Shown here: positions 43,511 through 52,560 of the stretch, piece after piece | Layout: every line of letters begins with the position of its first letter | Position numbering within the stretch: the stretch's first letter is position 1 | Assembly (NCBI GenBank): GCA_910577475.1 | Contig: CAJTLJ010000001.1 | Span: 186,001 to 250,000, forward strand | Direction: 5' to 3' | DNA from: an uncultured Alistipes sp. | GTDB taxonomy: Bacteria; Bacteroidota; Bacteroidia; Bacteroidales; Rikenellaceae | DNA: 64,000 nucleotides | Notes under the pieces: generated by a model | Database searches by the model: none | What the model was told of the DNA's origin: nothing | The model's input: only the letters and a program-made list of their open reading frames with translations | Made by a program: the position numbers and the translations under genes

Positions 43511-44803
43511 TCAGAATCCGCCGTCGACGACCCAGCTCTTTTCGGAGTTGTCGTTGCGCAGGGCCATCATCAGCCGGTCGGACTTGCCGTCGGCGCGCAG
43601 GATCTCGCAGGGGACGAAGACACCGGCGTAGTCGCCCGAACGGACCGGCTTGTCTACGGAGAGGATCACGGCCCCCTTGTAGACCGACTTCAGGAGTTCG
43701 CGCACCTGGGCGCCGTAGTAACAGAACGCCTCGTCGAGCAAGGTCTCGTCCCAGCTGTTCATCGCCTTCAGGATGCGGGTCGCAGCCTCCCGCGCAGAGA
43801 TTCCGGCCAGGCGGTTGCCCGACGGCCCGCAGGAGAGATCGATCCACTCGATCCCGCCGGGCACGGCCGTCAGCGCGGCCCGGTCGACCGGTTCGTCGTA
43901 AGCGATGCGGTCGCTCTCCAATAGGACGACCCGATCTCCGCCAGGCAGGAGCGCCGTGATGCGAACCTCCGTCAGCCGGCCGCTCGCCTTGTCGAAGCGG
44001 TACTCCCGAAGGGTGTTGGATTCGCTGATCGAACTATTGAGCGCATAATCGCTCTGCCGGAAATCGCCCTGTGCTGGCATTACCACCCGCAGGCGGACCG
44101 TCGGACCCTCTTCATCGACCTCATAGGCCGCCCCCTTCGTGCGGGCGGCGAGACGCTGTTCAGAGAGCATCAGCAAGCGGGGATCGAGCAGGATCTCCAA
44201 CTCCTCCACGGCGTTGAGCCCACCGGTCGGGGCGAAGAAGCCCTGCCCGGCCTCGGGGCACCACATCCGGATTGTCCTACCGTCGTCGACCACGATCCGG
44301 CCCGGCTTTTCCACACGCCAGCGGAGCGTGTCGCCGTATTCGACCGTCACGGTGTGCGGTACGAAATCGAGCCTCGGATCGGTAAAGGAGAAGTTCTCGT
44401 GCGGCCGGGTGCGGACCCACAGCTCCATCCGGAAGGTGCGCAGGTCGCTCATGGCGGCCACAGCATTGCCGAAATACTTGCGGGCGGCATAGGCCGGAGT
44501 GCGGAGCGAGAGGGTGACGGCCACGACCACCACAGCGGCTGCGGCGATGGAGCCGACCCAGCGGAGGATGCGGCGGGGTGACGGACGCGAGGGGGCCGTG
44601 CGGGCCGCAGCGAGGATCCGAGCATCGAAGTCGGGCGACGGTTCCACGACGCTGCGGGGCGTCACGGCATCCAGCACCCTGCGGGCGGTCTGAAGTTCGG
44701 CGGCGCAGACAGGACACGAGGCAAGGTGTTTACGCATCGGCTCGGACATGGGCTCGCCACCGGCGAAATCGGCTATTCTCTCTTTGAAATCGTTGCAATT
44801 CAT
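43511..44803 (-). CDS. Anti-sigma factor with LolA-like periplasmic domain
   Basis: The 430-residue protein has a zinc-finger anti-sigma domain at the N-terminus (MNCNDFKERIADF ... RKHLASCPVC, an HxxxCxxC type), one membrane span at about 83-101 (WVGSIAAAAVVVVAVTLSL), then a large periplasmic region. Residues 105-300 resemble DUF2092/LolA-like folds (ARKYFGNAVAAMSDLRTFRMEL). It follows the ECF gene by 13 bp, so it most likely holds that sigma factor at the membrane. The signal sensed is unknown. Confidence 0.85.
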   Translation of the reverse strand: MNCNDFKERIADFAGGEPMSEPMRKHLASCPVCAAELQTARRVLDAVTPRSVVEPSPDFDARILAAARTAPSRPSPRRILRWVGSIAAAAVVVVAVTLSLRTPAYAARKYFGNAVAAMSDLRTFRMELWVRTRPHENFSFTDPRLDFVPHTVTVEYGDTLRWRVEKPGRIVVDDGRTIRMWCPEAGQGFFAPTGGLNAVEELEILLDPRLLMLSEQRLAARTKGAAYEVDEEGPTVRLRVVMPAQGDFRQSDYALNSSISESNTLREYRFDKASGRLTEVRITALLPGGDRVVLLESDRIAYDEPVDRAALTAVPGGIEWIDLSCGPSGNRLAGISAREAATRILKAMNSWDETLLDEAFCYYGAQVRELLKSVYKGAVILSVDKPVRSGDYAGVFVPCEILRADGKSDRLMMALRNDNSEKSWVVDGGF

Positions 44804-44816
44804 CGTTTTTTCGTTT

Positions 44817-45317
44817 TTACAGATTCAACATCTTTTTCAGATTTCCAATACCGGCAGCGAAGCGGGACTTGACAGTCGTCGCAGGGCAGTCGAGCACCTC
44901 GGCGATCTCGGTAAAGCGGAGCGAGGAGTAGACATGCAGGCGGATCGCCTCGGCCTGAGCGGCAGGAAGGTCGCCCAGCAGCGCTTCGATCCGGGCAGCC
45001 TCCTCAAGCGCCTCCCGATCCTCGGCAGGATAAGCCCCGTTCGGATCGATCGGTTCGAGACGGGGTGCGCTCCGCCTGCGGCGCAAACGGTCGTTGCAGC
45101 CGTTCACCGTGATCCGGAAGAGGTAGGCTTCGGGCTGACGAACCGAGCCGGACGCCAGCGCGGCGAACCGCAGAAAGGCCTCCGACACGACATCCTCCGC
45201 CTCCTCGCGGGAACCCAACCGGAAAAAGGCGAAGCGGAAAAGTCGTCCGCGACACTGCTCCACCAGTCGCTCAAGCTCCACGCAAAAATCTGTTCTCTGG
45301 TATTCCATGTTTTTCAA
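44817..45317 (-). CDS. ECF-type RNA polymerase sigma factor
   Basis: In 166 residues region 2 is at about 20-85 (RGRLFRFAFFRLGSREEAEDVVSEAFLRF) and region 4 at about 108-160 (LPAAQAEAIRLHVYSSLRFTEIAEVLDCPATTVKSR). The start may be Met1 or Met4. Paired with the membrane anti-sigma gene downstream. Target promoters are not evident in the window. Confidence 0.94.
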   Translation of the reverse strand: MKNMEYQRTDFCVELERLVEQCRGRLFRFAFFRLGSREEAEDVVSEAFLRFAALASGSVRQPEAYLFRITVNGCNDRLRRRRSAPRLEPIDPNGAYPAEDREALEEAARIEALLGDLPAAQAEAIRLHVYSSLRFTEIAEVLDCPATTVKSRFAAGIGNLKKMLNL

Positions 45318-45381
45318 GTTTTGGTTTTAACGCGCGTTTCGATTCTAAAGACGCAAGACCGAAGGAAACGACGACGAAAAC

Positions 45382-45414
45382 GATAAAAAAAAGCGTGAAA
45401 AAAATTCACGCTTT
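45382..45414 (-). terminator. Terminator of the bamD-recN operon
   Basis: The stem AAAGCGTGAA/TTCACGCTTT with an A5 loop is followed by a long T run on the minus strand. Confidence 0.88.
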
Positions 45415-45435
45415 CATCTCTACGGCTCTTTATCC

Positions 45436-47079
45436 TCACCCCTTCAGCAGGATCTGCGCCTGCTCCAGGGCTGCGGCGGTCACCTCGGCACCGGACAGCA
45501 TCTTGGCAATCTCTTGGGTGCGCTCCTCGGCCGAGAGCCTGCGCAGCCGGGTGCGGCCCTGCTCCTTGTAGACCACGAAATGAGAACGGCCCTTCGATGC
45601 GACCTGCGGCAGATGGGTGATATCGACCACCTGCATGGATTCGGACAAACTGCTGATGATCTGCCCCATCGCATCGGCGATACGCCCCGACACGCCCGTG
45701 TCTATCTCGTCGAAAAGGATGGTCGGCAGCTGCATCCGCTTCGCCAGCAGCACCTTGATGGCCAACATGACACGCGACAGCTCACCGCCCGAAGCGATTC
45801 TCTCGACCGGCTGCGGGGCTGCTGTCCGGTTCGAAGAGAAGAGATAGCGCACCTCGTCGCCTCCGGAAGGGGTCAGCGACCCGCTCTCCGTGAGCGAAAT
45901 CCGGAAAACCGTCTCGGCCATCCCCAGCGACTGCAAGGTCGCAAGGACGCTCTTCTCGAAAACCGGCACCACCTTCGCCCGGGCATCGTGCAGGCGGTCA
46001 GCCAGTTCCCGGGCCCTCCGCTCCGCCGCCGCCAGCGCCTCGCGGGCCGCATCGAGCGCCTCGTCGCCGTGGACGATCGCATCCAGCTGCGCCGCATAGC
46101 GGTCGCGCACGGCAATCAGTTCCTCCAGATCAGCGGCCCGGTGCTTCCGGATCAGCGAATAGAGCGTAGCCAGCCGGTCGTCCACCGTCTGCAACCGGGC
46201 GGGGTCGGCCTCCACGCGCTCGCAGGCCACGGCGACCGTACTCTGTATGTCCTTCAGCTCCTGCAAGGCGGAATGCAGCCTCTCGCCCCACTCTGCCGCC
46301 GCCGGATACTGCTCCCGAATATGCGACAAGGCCGTCTCCGAGGCCTTCAGCTGCGGCAGGATACCCGTCTGCTCGTCGTCCAGCGCCCGCTGGAGAGTTC
46401 CCAGCGCCTCGCCGATCCGGTCGGCATGGGCCAGCACGGCCTGCTCCTGCTCCAGTTCGGCGACCTCCCCTTCGCGGAGCTTCGCCGACACCAGCTCTTC
46501 GACCTGAAAACGAAGCCACTCTTCGTCGCGGCGCCCCGCCTCGGCCGCTTCGCACAGCACTTCCAGTTCGCGCCTCGTCCGCCCCGCCTCGGCATAGGCC
46601 CCGGCATATTCGGCACGCAGCGCCCCGTTGCCGCCCAGCGTATCGAGCGCCTCGGTGCGGAACGCCTCCGACGAGAGGATCAGGTTCTGATGCTGGGAGT
46701 GGATATCGAGCAGGCGCCCGCCCAGCTCCTTCACCGTGGCGAGCGGTGCGGGCAGGTCGCCCACGAACGAACGGCTCTTGCCGGCCGGCGTGATGATGCG
46801 TCGCAGGACGACCTCTTCGTCGTAGTCCAGCTCGTGCTCCTCGAAAAAAGGCTCCAGACCGAGCCCCCGGAGCGAGAACAGCCCCTCCACGACGCAGTTT
46901 TTCGCAGCATCCTTCATGGCCGAACCGTCGTTCTTGTTACCCAGCAGCAACCCCAGTGCCCCCAGCAGAATCGACTTGCCGGCACCCGTTTCACCCGTTA
47001 TGATGTTCAGATGCTCGTCCAGCTCCAGTTCGAGGTGGTCGATCAGCGCGTAATTTTCAACCGTCAGACGTCGTAACAT
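45436..47079 (-). CDS. recN: DNA repair protein RecN
   Basis: RecN is an SMC-like ATPase acting in double-strand break repair. The 547-residue protein shows Walker A TGETGAGKS (about 29-37), a long coiled-coil middle, the ABC signature SGGELSRVMLAIK (about 430) and Walker B PTILFDEIDTGVSG. It lies 7 bp downstream of coaBC. Ends the operon before a terminator. Confidence 0.97.
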   Translation of the reverse strand: MLRRLTVENYALIDHLELELDEHLNIITGETGAGKSILLGALGLLLGNKNDGSAMKDAAKNCVVEGLFSLRGLGLEPFFEEHELDYDEEVVLRRIITPAGKSRSFVGDLPAPLATVKELGGRLLDIHSQHQNLILSSEAFRTEALDTLGGNGALRAEYAGAYAEAGRTRRELEVLCEAAEAGRRDEEWLRFQVEELVSAKLREGEVAELEQEQAVLAHADRIGEALGTLQRALDDEQTGILPQLKASETALSHIREQYPAAAEWGERLHSALQELKDIQSTVAVACERVEADPARLQTVDDRLATLYSLIRKHRAADLEELIAVRDRYAAQLDAIVHGDEALDAAREALAAAERRARELADRLHDARAKVVPVFEKSVLATLQSLGMAETVFRISLTESGSLTPSGGDEVRYLFSSNRTAAPQPVERIASGGELSRVMLAIKVLLAKRMQLPTILFDEIDTGVSGRIADAMGQIISSLSESMQVVDITHLPQVASKGRSHFVVYKEQGRTRLRRLSAEERTQEIAKMLSGAEVTAAALEQAQILLKG

Positions 47080-47086
47080 AATCCGA

Positions 47087-48283
47087 TCATTTCAACAACA
47101 GGGACTCCATCCGGTCGACGATCCGCGCCGCCACCTCGCTCTTCGGCATCAGGGGAAGCCGCTCGGCGCCCGACCGGTCGATCAGCGTCACCCGGTTCGT
47201 ATCCACACCGAAGCCGGCACCGGCATCGCGCAACGAATTCAATACGATGAAGTCCAGATTTTTCTTTTCCAGTTTCGCGGCGGCATGCTCCCCCTCGTGG
47301 TCGGTCTCCAGCGCGAAGCCCACCAGCAGACGTCCGCCCTTGCGGCGTCCCAGCTCGGTGGCGATATCGCGCGTGCGCTTCAGGGGAATCGACAGATCGT
47401 CGTCGCTCTTCTTGATCTTTCGGTCGGCCACCGCCGCCGGGGTATAGTCGGCCACGGCTGCGCACATCACGCCGCCGTCGGCTCCTTCGAAAGCCGCCAC
47501 GGCAGCCTCGTACATCTCGGCCGCGGTCTCCACCTCCACCCGCTCGACCCCCTGCGGGACGGACAACTGCGTCCGTCCGCTGACAAGCGTCACGCCGGCA
47601 CCCCGCCGGGCCAATTCCGCCGCCAGGGCATACCCCATCTTGCCGGTCGACCGGTTGGTGATGTAGCGCACGGGGTCTATCGGCTCGATGGTCGCCCCCG
47701 CCGTCACGACGAAGCGTTTACCGCTCAGGCTCTTTTTTTTTTCGTCGAAGAGCCCTTCGACGAAGGCTGCGATCCGCTCGGGCTCGGCCATGCGGCCCTT
47801 GCCCTCCAGCCCGCTCGCCAACTCGCCGCTGTCGGGCTCGACCACGGCGACGCCGCGCCGGCGCAGCGTCTGCAGATTCTCCTGCGTCGCCGTATGAGCA
47901 TACATGTCCAGGTCCATCGCCGGAGCGACCGCCACCGGACAACGGGCCGAAAGATAGCTCGTCAGCAGCAGGTTGTCGGCGATGCCGTGCGTCATCTTCG
48001 CCAGCGTATTGGCCGTAGCCGGAGCGATGAGCATCAGATCGGCCCACTCGCCCAGCTTGACGTGCGAATTCCAGGCTCCGTTCTCCGGGTCGAAGAACTC
48101 CACCAAAATGGGACGGCGCGACAGGGTCGCCATCGTCAGGGGGGTGATGAATTGTTTGGCCAGCGGGGTCATGACGACCTGCACCTCGGCGCCGGCCTTT
48201 ACCAGCAGACGGCAGAGCGCCGCCGCCTTATAGGCCGCGATGCCCCCCGTGATTCCCAGCAGAATGTGTTTTCCCGATAACAT
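47087..48283 (-). CDS. coaBC: Bifunctional PPC synthetase/decarboxylase (CoaBC)
   Basis: This enzyme makes 4'-phosphopantetheine in coenzyme A synthesis by joining cysteine to phosphopantothenate and decarboxylating the product. In 398 residues the N-terminal flavoprotein CoaC half (HILLGITGGIAAYKAA, active-site His in NSHVKLGEWADLMLIAPATANT, APAMDLDMY) is followed by the CoaB half (VTAGATIEPIDPVRYITNRSTGKMGYALA). Standard place between rpoZ and recN. Confidence 0.97.
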   Translation of the reverse strand: MLSGKHILLGITGGIAAYKAAALCRLLVKAGAEVQVVMTPLAKQFITPLTMATLSRRPILVEFFDPENGAWNSHVKLGEWADLMLIAPATANTLAKMTHGIADNLLLTSYLSARCPVAVAPAMDLDMYAHTATQENLQTLRRRGVAVVEPDSGELASGLEGKGRMAEPERIAAFVEGLFDEKKKSLSGKRFVVTAGATIEPIDPVRYITNRSTGKMGYALAAELARRGAGVTLVSGRTQLSVPQGVERVEVETAAEMYEAAVAAFEGADGGVMCAAVADYTPAAVADRKIKKSDDDLSIPLKRTRDIATELGRRKGGRLLVGFALETDHEGEHAAAKLEKKNLDFIVLNSLRDAGAGFGVDTNRVTLIDRSGAERLPLMPKSEVAARIVDRMESLLLK

Positions 48284-48359
48284 GATTCGGCATTTTTAAC
48301 GGCGATATCCGGCAGTCGGAAAAACGGCCGGATATTTACCTTCGGATGAAAGCTCGCGG

Positions 48360-48680
48360 CTACTGGTTGGGAGCAGCCATCTTATAGTCGATCTCGCCGT
48401 CGAGGAACTCCTCGGTAGCGATGATGACGGGCTTCGGCAGACGCTCGTAGTAACGGGAAATTTCGATCTGCTCGCGGTTCTCGAAGGTCTCCTCCATGGT
48501 GTCCGTAGGCGACGAGAAGTCGGACAACTTCCGGGTAAGCTCGGTCTTGAGCTCGGTCGAAATCTGGTTGGCACGACGTGCGATGATGTTCACCGTCTCG
48601 TAGATATTGCCGGTGTCCTTGTCCAAATCCACCAGCTTGCGGGTAATGGTGTTGTTGGGAATGTTCTTCTTGATCTCCAT
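48360..48680 (-). CDS. rpoZ: RNA polymerase omega subunit (Rpb6-like)
   Basis: The 106-residue protein begins MEIKKNIPNNTITRKLVDLD. It has the omega/Rpb6 core TVNIIARRANQISTEL and the Bacteroidetes-type C-terminal ERLPKPVIIATEEFLDGEIDYK. It lies 3 bp downstream of bamD, its usual neighbour in the phylum. Confidence 0.92.
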   Translation of the reverse strand: MEIKKNIPNNTITRKLVDLDKDTGNIYETVNIIARRANQISTELKTELTRKLSDFSSPTDTMEETFENREQIEISRYYERLPKPVIIATEEFLDGEIDYKMAAPNQ

Positions 48681-48683
48681 GAT

Positions 48684-49502
48684 TTATAAATCGTTGTCTT
48701 TATTGTTCCTGTCCTGGTAGTCCTTTGCCTCCTTCGCCATGCGGTCCAGCTCGCGCAGATGGGGGGAGTCGGGGAATTCGTACTTGAAGGTGTAGTACGA
48801 GTCGAGCATCGAGAGATAGCGGTCGGCCTGCTTCGACTCGATCGAGTTGTGGGCCAGCTTGTACCCCGACGAGACGATCAGATACATGATCTCCTCGCGA
48901 TGCTTCGAGTCGGGGTATTTCTTCAGGGCCCCCTTCAGGGCTACGATCGCCGACTTGTGGCGCCCGATCTTATAATAGGTATAGGCGTTCAGGTACGCCT
49001 TGTCGTGCAACCGTTCGGTCAACTCCTGATTGATGAGCCTGAACCGGGGCGTGTACTCGCTGTCGGGATAGTGGGAGATGAACTCCGTAATGGCGATGAT
49101 CGCCTGCGAGGTCATGGTCTGATCGCGCTTCGGACCGGGCGAGAGGTAGTAGTAGCACATGGCGTGAAAACCCTCGGCATCCTCGATGAAGACGCTTCGG
49201 CCGAACTTGCGGCGGAACTGGTCGAACAGCTCGACGGCCGTATCGTAGTCGCGGTTCTTGTACTTGCAGTGGGCGTTGTAGAAGAGGATGCTGTCTTCGC
49301 GCGGCGTTCCCGGGTAGTAGGGCAGCGCCCCCTCGAACAGGGTCGAGGCGCGGCTCCACTTCTTGGCCTCGTAGAGCTCCAGCGCCTTGGCATAGATCAG
49401 ATCCGGCTTGCCGCTCTTGAGAATATTGCTCGTTCCGGCACATCCGGTCAGGAGTGCCGCCAGGAGAATCACCCCTGCGAAATATGACGATAGCTGCTTC
49501 AT
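48684..49502 (-). CDS. bamD: Outer-membrane assembly lipoprotein BamD
   Basis: BamD is the TPR lipoprotein of the BAM complex that inserts outer-membrane barrels. I start it at the ATG at 49502 (MKQLSSYFAGVILLAALLTGCAG); the earlier ATG at 49538 places extra residues before the signal. The lipobox is LLTGC (Cys21). TPR-like repeats fill the rest: YAKALELYEAKKWSRASTLFE, RDYDTAVELFDQFRR, HYPDSEY. 272 residues. Heads bamD-rpoZ-coaBC-recN. Confidence 0.95.
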   Translation of the reverse strand: MKQLSSYFAGVILLAALLTGCAGTSNILKSGKPDLIYAKALELYEAKKWSRASTLFEGALPYYPGTPREDSILFYNAHCKYKNRDYDTAVELFDQFRRKFGRSVFIEDAEGFHAMCYYYLSPGPKRDQTMTSQAIIAITEFISHYPDSEYTPRFRLINQELTERLHDKAYLNAYTYYKIGRHKSAIVALKGALKKYPDSKHREEIMYLIVSSGYKLAHNSIESKQADRYLSMLDSYYTFKYEFPDSPHLRELDRMAKEAKDYQDRNNKDNDL

Positions 49503-49545
49503 CGATAAAAATTTTCCCGTACCCTGTTCAATGCGCATAAGCGCA

Positions 49546-49553
49546 CAAAGTTA
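49546..49553 (-). promoter_or_regulatory. -7 box of the bamD operon
   Basis: The minus-strand TAACTTTG lies 43 bp upstream of the bamD ATG. The -33 region is T-rich without a clear TTG. Confidence 0.55.
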
Positions 49554-49650
49554 CGCATATTTTTTTTATTTCGAACGAGATTCCGCCGGATTTATTACAT
49601 TTTTCGCCTTTTTTACCGGCCCGCCCCGCCCGAGCGGCAGCCGGCAGCAC

Positions 49651-49684
49651 AAAAAAACGAGGAGCCCGACCTGTCGCCGGGCTC
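49651..49684 (-). terminator. Terminator of the PepSY-like gene
   Basis: The stem GAGCCCG/CGGGCTC with a 9-nt loop is followed on the minus strand by TCC, TCG and seven T. Confidence 0.85.
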
Positions 49685-49714
49685 TCTCGCGTGCGTCCGA
49701 TTCGGACAAGCGGA

Positions 49715-50149
49715 CTATTTCGTCGCCTTGACGAAAGTGCCGTCCTTGTCGAAATCCAGATAGGTATTGTCGGCCAGACGCAACCGGTAGCCGTCGGAGG
49801 TGGTCTCCATCATAACGACCGACTGACCGGGGTACTTACCGCTGGTGTAGCTGCGCACCTTGTTCGGGATCAGCGACATAGGGATCGACCCGTTCTTCAT
49901 GATGATCTGCGAGCAATCGCCGCTGCCACCCTCGAACGACACCTGGTTACCGCTGTTGAAGTAAACGGTGTACTTGTCCCACGATGCCTCGCGGTCCATC
50001 TCCACGCGCTTGATCTTCTCGGAGGAGAAGTTGCGACGGATGAACTCCTGCGAGTTCTGGGGCAACTTGTCGAAATTTACCTCCTTCGGTGCGGCGGTTA
50101 CGCCCAGGGCAGTCGCAACGCAAGCGACAAACAAGAAAAATTTTTTCAT
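49715..50149 (-). CDS. Secreted PepSY-like protein
   Basis: The 144-residue protein has a signal peptide (MKKFFLFVACVATALGVTAA, cut after residue 20). The mature part carries two PepSY-like repeats: FIRRNFSSEKIKRVEMDREASWDKYTVYFNSG and later YPGQSVVMMETTSDGYRLRLADNTYLDFDKDG. It matches the putative beta-lactamase-inhibitor-like PepSY-like family of Bacteroidetes. Function unknown. A diverged paralogue is at 56907-57341. Confidence 0.8.
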   Translation of the reverse strand: MKKFFLFVACVATALGVTAAPKEVNFDKLPQNSQEFIRRNFSSEKIKRVEMDREASWDKYTVYFNSGNQVSFEGGSGDCSQIIMKNGSIPMSLIPNKVRSYTSGKYPGQSVVMMETTSDGYRLRLADNTYLDFDKDGTFVKATK

Positions 50150-50271
50150 GACTTTTAGTATTTAAGTGAATAAACCATACTCCGAACCCTGCAAATCGTA
50201 TTCCATTTCGAACTTCTTCATACGAAAAGCTCGGATCGGAGCGTTGCTCAGGGGCGTAAGTAGCGGATTCG

Positions 50272-50303
50272 TTTGGCAGTTCGGAAAATTATCCTTACCT
50301 TTG
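50272..50303 (+). promoter_or_regulatory. Promoter of rpsA
   Basis: TTTG at 50272-50275 and TACCTTTG at 50296-50303 are separated by 20 bp. The leader of about 80 nt has no obvious structure. Confidence 0.8.
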
Positions 50304-50386
50304 TGGGCTTTCGCGCACGCGCGGAGGCAATCCCCTATTTATTAACTTTTTAACGAGCGATTGCATCGCAACCAAATTTTTCCGCA

Positions 50387-52186
50387 ATGGAAGAGAACAA
50401 AACTGTAGTTTCGAACGAGAATTTCGACTGGAATGCGTTCGAAAATGATCTGGGCGTTTACAACCAGTCCAAGGACGAAATCGCCGAGGAGTACAACAAA
50501 ACCCTGTCGAACGTAGCCGTAGGCGAAGTCGTAGAGGGTACCGTCATCGGAATCACCAAGCGCGAGGTGGTCGTAAACATCGGTTACAAGTCGGAGGGTA
50601 TCATCCCCGTGGCCGAGTTCCGCTACAACCCCGATCTTCAGATCGGCGACAAGGTGGAGGTTTACGTCGAGTCCGCCGAGGACAAGAACGGCCAGCTGGC
50701 CCTCTCGCACAAGAAGGCCCGTCAGCTCAAGAGCTGGGATCGTGTCAACGAGGCTCTGGAGAACGACGAAATCATCAAGGGTTACATCAAGTGCCGCACG
50801 AAGGGCGGTATGATCGTCGACGTATTCGGTATCGAGGCCTTCCTGCCCGGTTCGCAGATCGACGTGAAGCCCATCCGCGACTACGACATCTACGTAGACA
50901 AGACCATGGAGTTCAAGGTCGTGAAGATCAACCAGGAGTTCCGCAACGTGGTCGTATCGCACAAGGCCCTCATCGAGGCCGAGCTCGAGGCGCAGAAGCA
51001 GATCATCATGTCGAAGCTCGAGAAGGGTCAGATCCTGGAGGGTACCGTCAAGAACATCACCTCCTACGGCGTATTCGTAGACCTGGGCGGCGTGGACGGT
51101 CTGATCCACATCACCGACCTGTCGTGGGGCCGCGTAAGCCACCCCGAGGAGATCGTGGCGCTGGACCAGAAGATTCAGGTCGTCATCCTCGATTTCGACG
51201 ATGCCAAGAAGCGTATCGCACTGGGTCTGAAGCAGCTGACCGCACACCCCTGGGAGGCGCTGGACGCCAGCCTGAAGGTGGGCGACATCGTGAAGGGCAA
51301 GGTGGTCGTCATGGCCGACTACGGCGCATTCGTAGAGATCGCCGCCGGCGTCGAGGGTCTGATCCACGTGTCGGAGATGTCCTGGAGCCAGCACCTGCGC
51401 TCGGCACAGGAATTCATGAAGGTAGGCGACGAGGTAGAGGCCGTCGTGCTGACGCTCGACCGCGAGGAGCGCAAGATGTCGCTGGGTATCAAGCAGCTCA
51501 CTCCCGATCCCTGGGCCGACATCGAGACCAAATATCCCGTCGGCACCCGCTGCAACGCCAAGGTGCGTAACTTCACCAACTTCGGCGTATTCGTCGAGAT
51601 CGAGGAGGGCATCGACGGTCTGATCCACATCTCCGACCTGAGCTGGACGAAGAAGGTGAAGCACCCGGGCGAGTTCACCCAGATCGGCGCTCCCATCGAG
51701 GTCGTCGTGCTGGAGATCGACAAGGACAACCGTCGTCTGTCGCTGGGCCACAAGCAGCTGGAGGAGAACCCCTGGAACGGCTTCGAGAGCCAGTTCACGG
51801 TCGACAGCGTGCACGAGGGCACCATCACCGAGCTGACCGAGAAGGGCGCCGTCGTATCGCTGGGCGAGAACATCGAGGGCTTCTGCCCCGCCCGTCACCT
51901 CACCAAGGAGGACGGCTCCACCCCGAAGGCCGGCGACAAGCTGGAGTTCAAGGTGATCGAGTTCTCGAAGGGCACCAAGCGCATCACCCTGTCGCACGTC
52001 CGCGTGTACGAGGAGGTGAAGCGCGCCGAGGTCGCTGCCGAGAAGGCCGAAAAGAAGGCTGCCGCCGAGGCTACCAAGTCTTCGGTCAAGAAGATCAACG
52101 CTTCGGTAGAGAAGACCACGCTGGGCGACATCGCCGGTCTGGCCGCTCTGAAGGAAGCCATGGAGGCCGCCAGCAAGGAGGAGTAA
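50387..52186 (+). CDS. rpsA: 30S ribosomal protein S1
   Basis: S1 helps mRNA bind the 30S subunit. The 599-residue protein contains six S1/OB repeats, starting at about residues 47, 131, 219, 306, 391 and 478. Repeats 3 to 5 show the clear RNA-binding pattern GVFVDLGGVDGLIHITDLSW and variants. The Lys/Ala/Glu-rich tail (550-599) is typical of the phylum. Monocistronic, between its own promoter and a strong terminator. Confidence 0.98.
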   Translation: MEENKTVVSNENFDWNAFENDLGVYNQSKDEIAEEYNKTLSNVAVGEVVEGTVIGITKREVVVNIGYKSEGIIPVAEFRYNPDLQIGDKVEVYVESAEDKNGQLALSHKKARQLKSWDRVNEALENDEIIKGYIKCRTKGGMIVDVFGIEAFLPGSQIDVKPIRDYDIYVDKTMEFKVVKINQEFRNVVVSHKALIEAELEAQKQIIMSKLEKGQILEGTVKNITSYGVFVDLGGVDGLIHITDLSWGRVSHPEEIVALDQKIQVVILDFDDAKKRIALGLKQLTAHPWEALDASLKVGDIVKGKVVVMADYGAFVEIAAGVEGLIHVSEMSWSQHLRSAQEFMKVGDEVEAVVLTLDREERKMSLGIKQLTPDPWADIETKYPVGTRCNAKVRNFTNFGVFVEIEEGIDGLIHISDLSWTKKVKHPGEFTQIGAPIEVVVLEIDKDNRRLSLGHKQLEENPWNGFESQFTVDSVHEGTITELTEKGAVVSLGENIEGFCPARHLTKEDGSTPKAGDKLEFKVIEFSKGTKRITLSHVRVYEEVKRAEVAAEKAEKKAAAEATKSSVKKINASVEKTTLGDIAGLAALKEAMEAASKEE

Positions 52187-52211
52187 TCCCCCCCGGCACC
52201 GCATAGCCGCG

Positions 52212-52244
52212 CGGGCCGTCCGAATCGGACGGCCCGTGTTTTTT
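52212..52244 (+). terminator. Terminator of rpsA
   Basis: The perfect stem CGGGCCGTCCG/CGGACGGCCCG with loop AAT is followed by TGTTTTTTT. Confidence 0.93.
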
Positions 52245-52342
52245 TCGTGGAAATTTCCGCCCGATGCGGAGGCTGCCGCGACTGTTGATGATGAAATTCC
52301 GCCCGTTGGTTGATTTCGTTTTTTAATTGGACGAACTATTTC

Positions 52343-52351
52343 TATTTTTGC
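52343..52351 (+). promoter_or_regulatory. -7 box upstream of the small ORF/fimbrillin pair
   Basis: TATTTTTGC lies 65 bp upstream of the small ORF. Possible TTG boxes are present but at poor spacing. Confidence 0.5.
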
Positions 52352-52415
52352 CGTATATTCTCTTCGGAGCGGTACGCTCCGGGAGCCTCGAACGAAAACG
52401 AAACAAACGGATAAC

Positions 52416-52541
52416 ATGAAAAAAGCAGAGTACACGGAACCCCGTATGGAGGAGTTTTTACTCGTCGTCGAAACGGGTTTCGCCGGATCGTACCAGATTC
52501 CGGAACAGGGAGAAGACGACGGATTCGAAGATACGTATTAA
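52416..52541 (+). CDS. 41-residue small protein upstream of a fimbrillin-like lipoprotein
   Basis: The short frame starts MKKAEYTEPRMEEFLLVVETG, then GFAGSYQIPEQGEDDGFEDTY. It is acidic, has no signal peptide, and has a central hydrophobic stretch followed by Gly-Phe-Ala-Gly-Ser. Small proteins of the form MKK-Y-P...GF-S with an acidic tail are often seen just ahead of surface-lipoprotein genes in Bacteroidales. It ends 19 bp before the lipoprotein gene, so the two share a transcript. Role unknown. Confidence 0.6.
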   Translation: MKKAEYTEPRMEEFLLVVETGFAGSYQIPEQGEDDGFEDTY

Positions 52542-52560
52542 CAGAAAGGGTGAAAGCGAA

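Noticed and set aside
50342..52435. 697-residue frame opposite rpsA
   Set aside because: Antisense shadow of rpsA.
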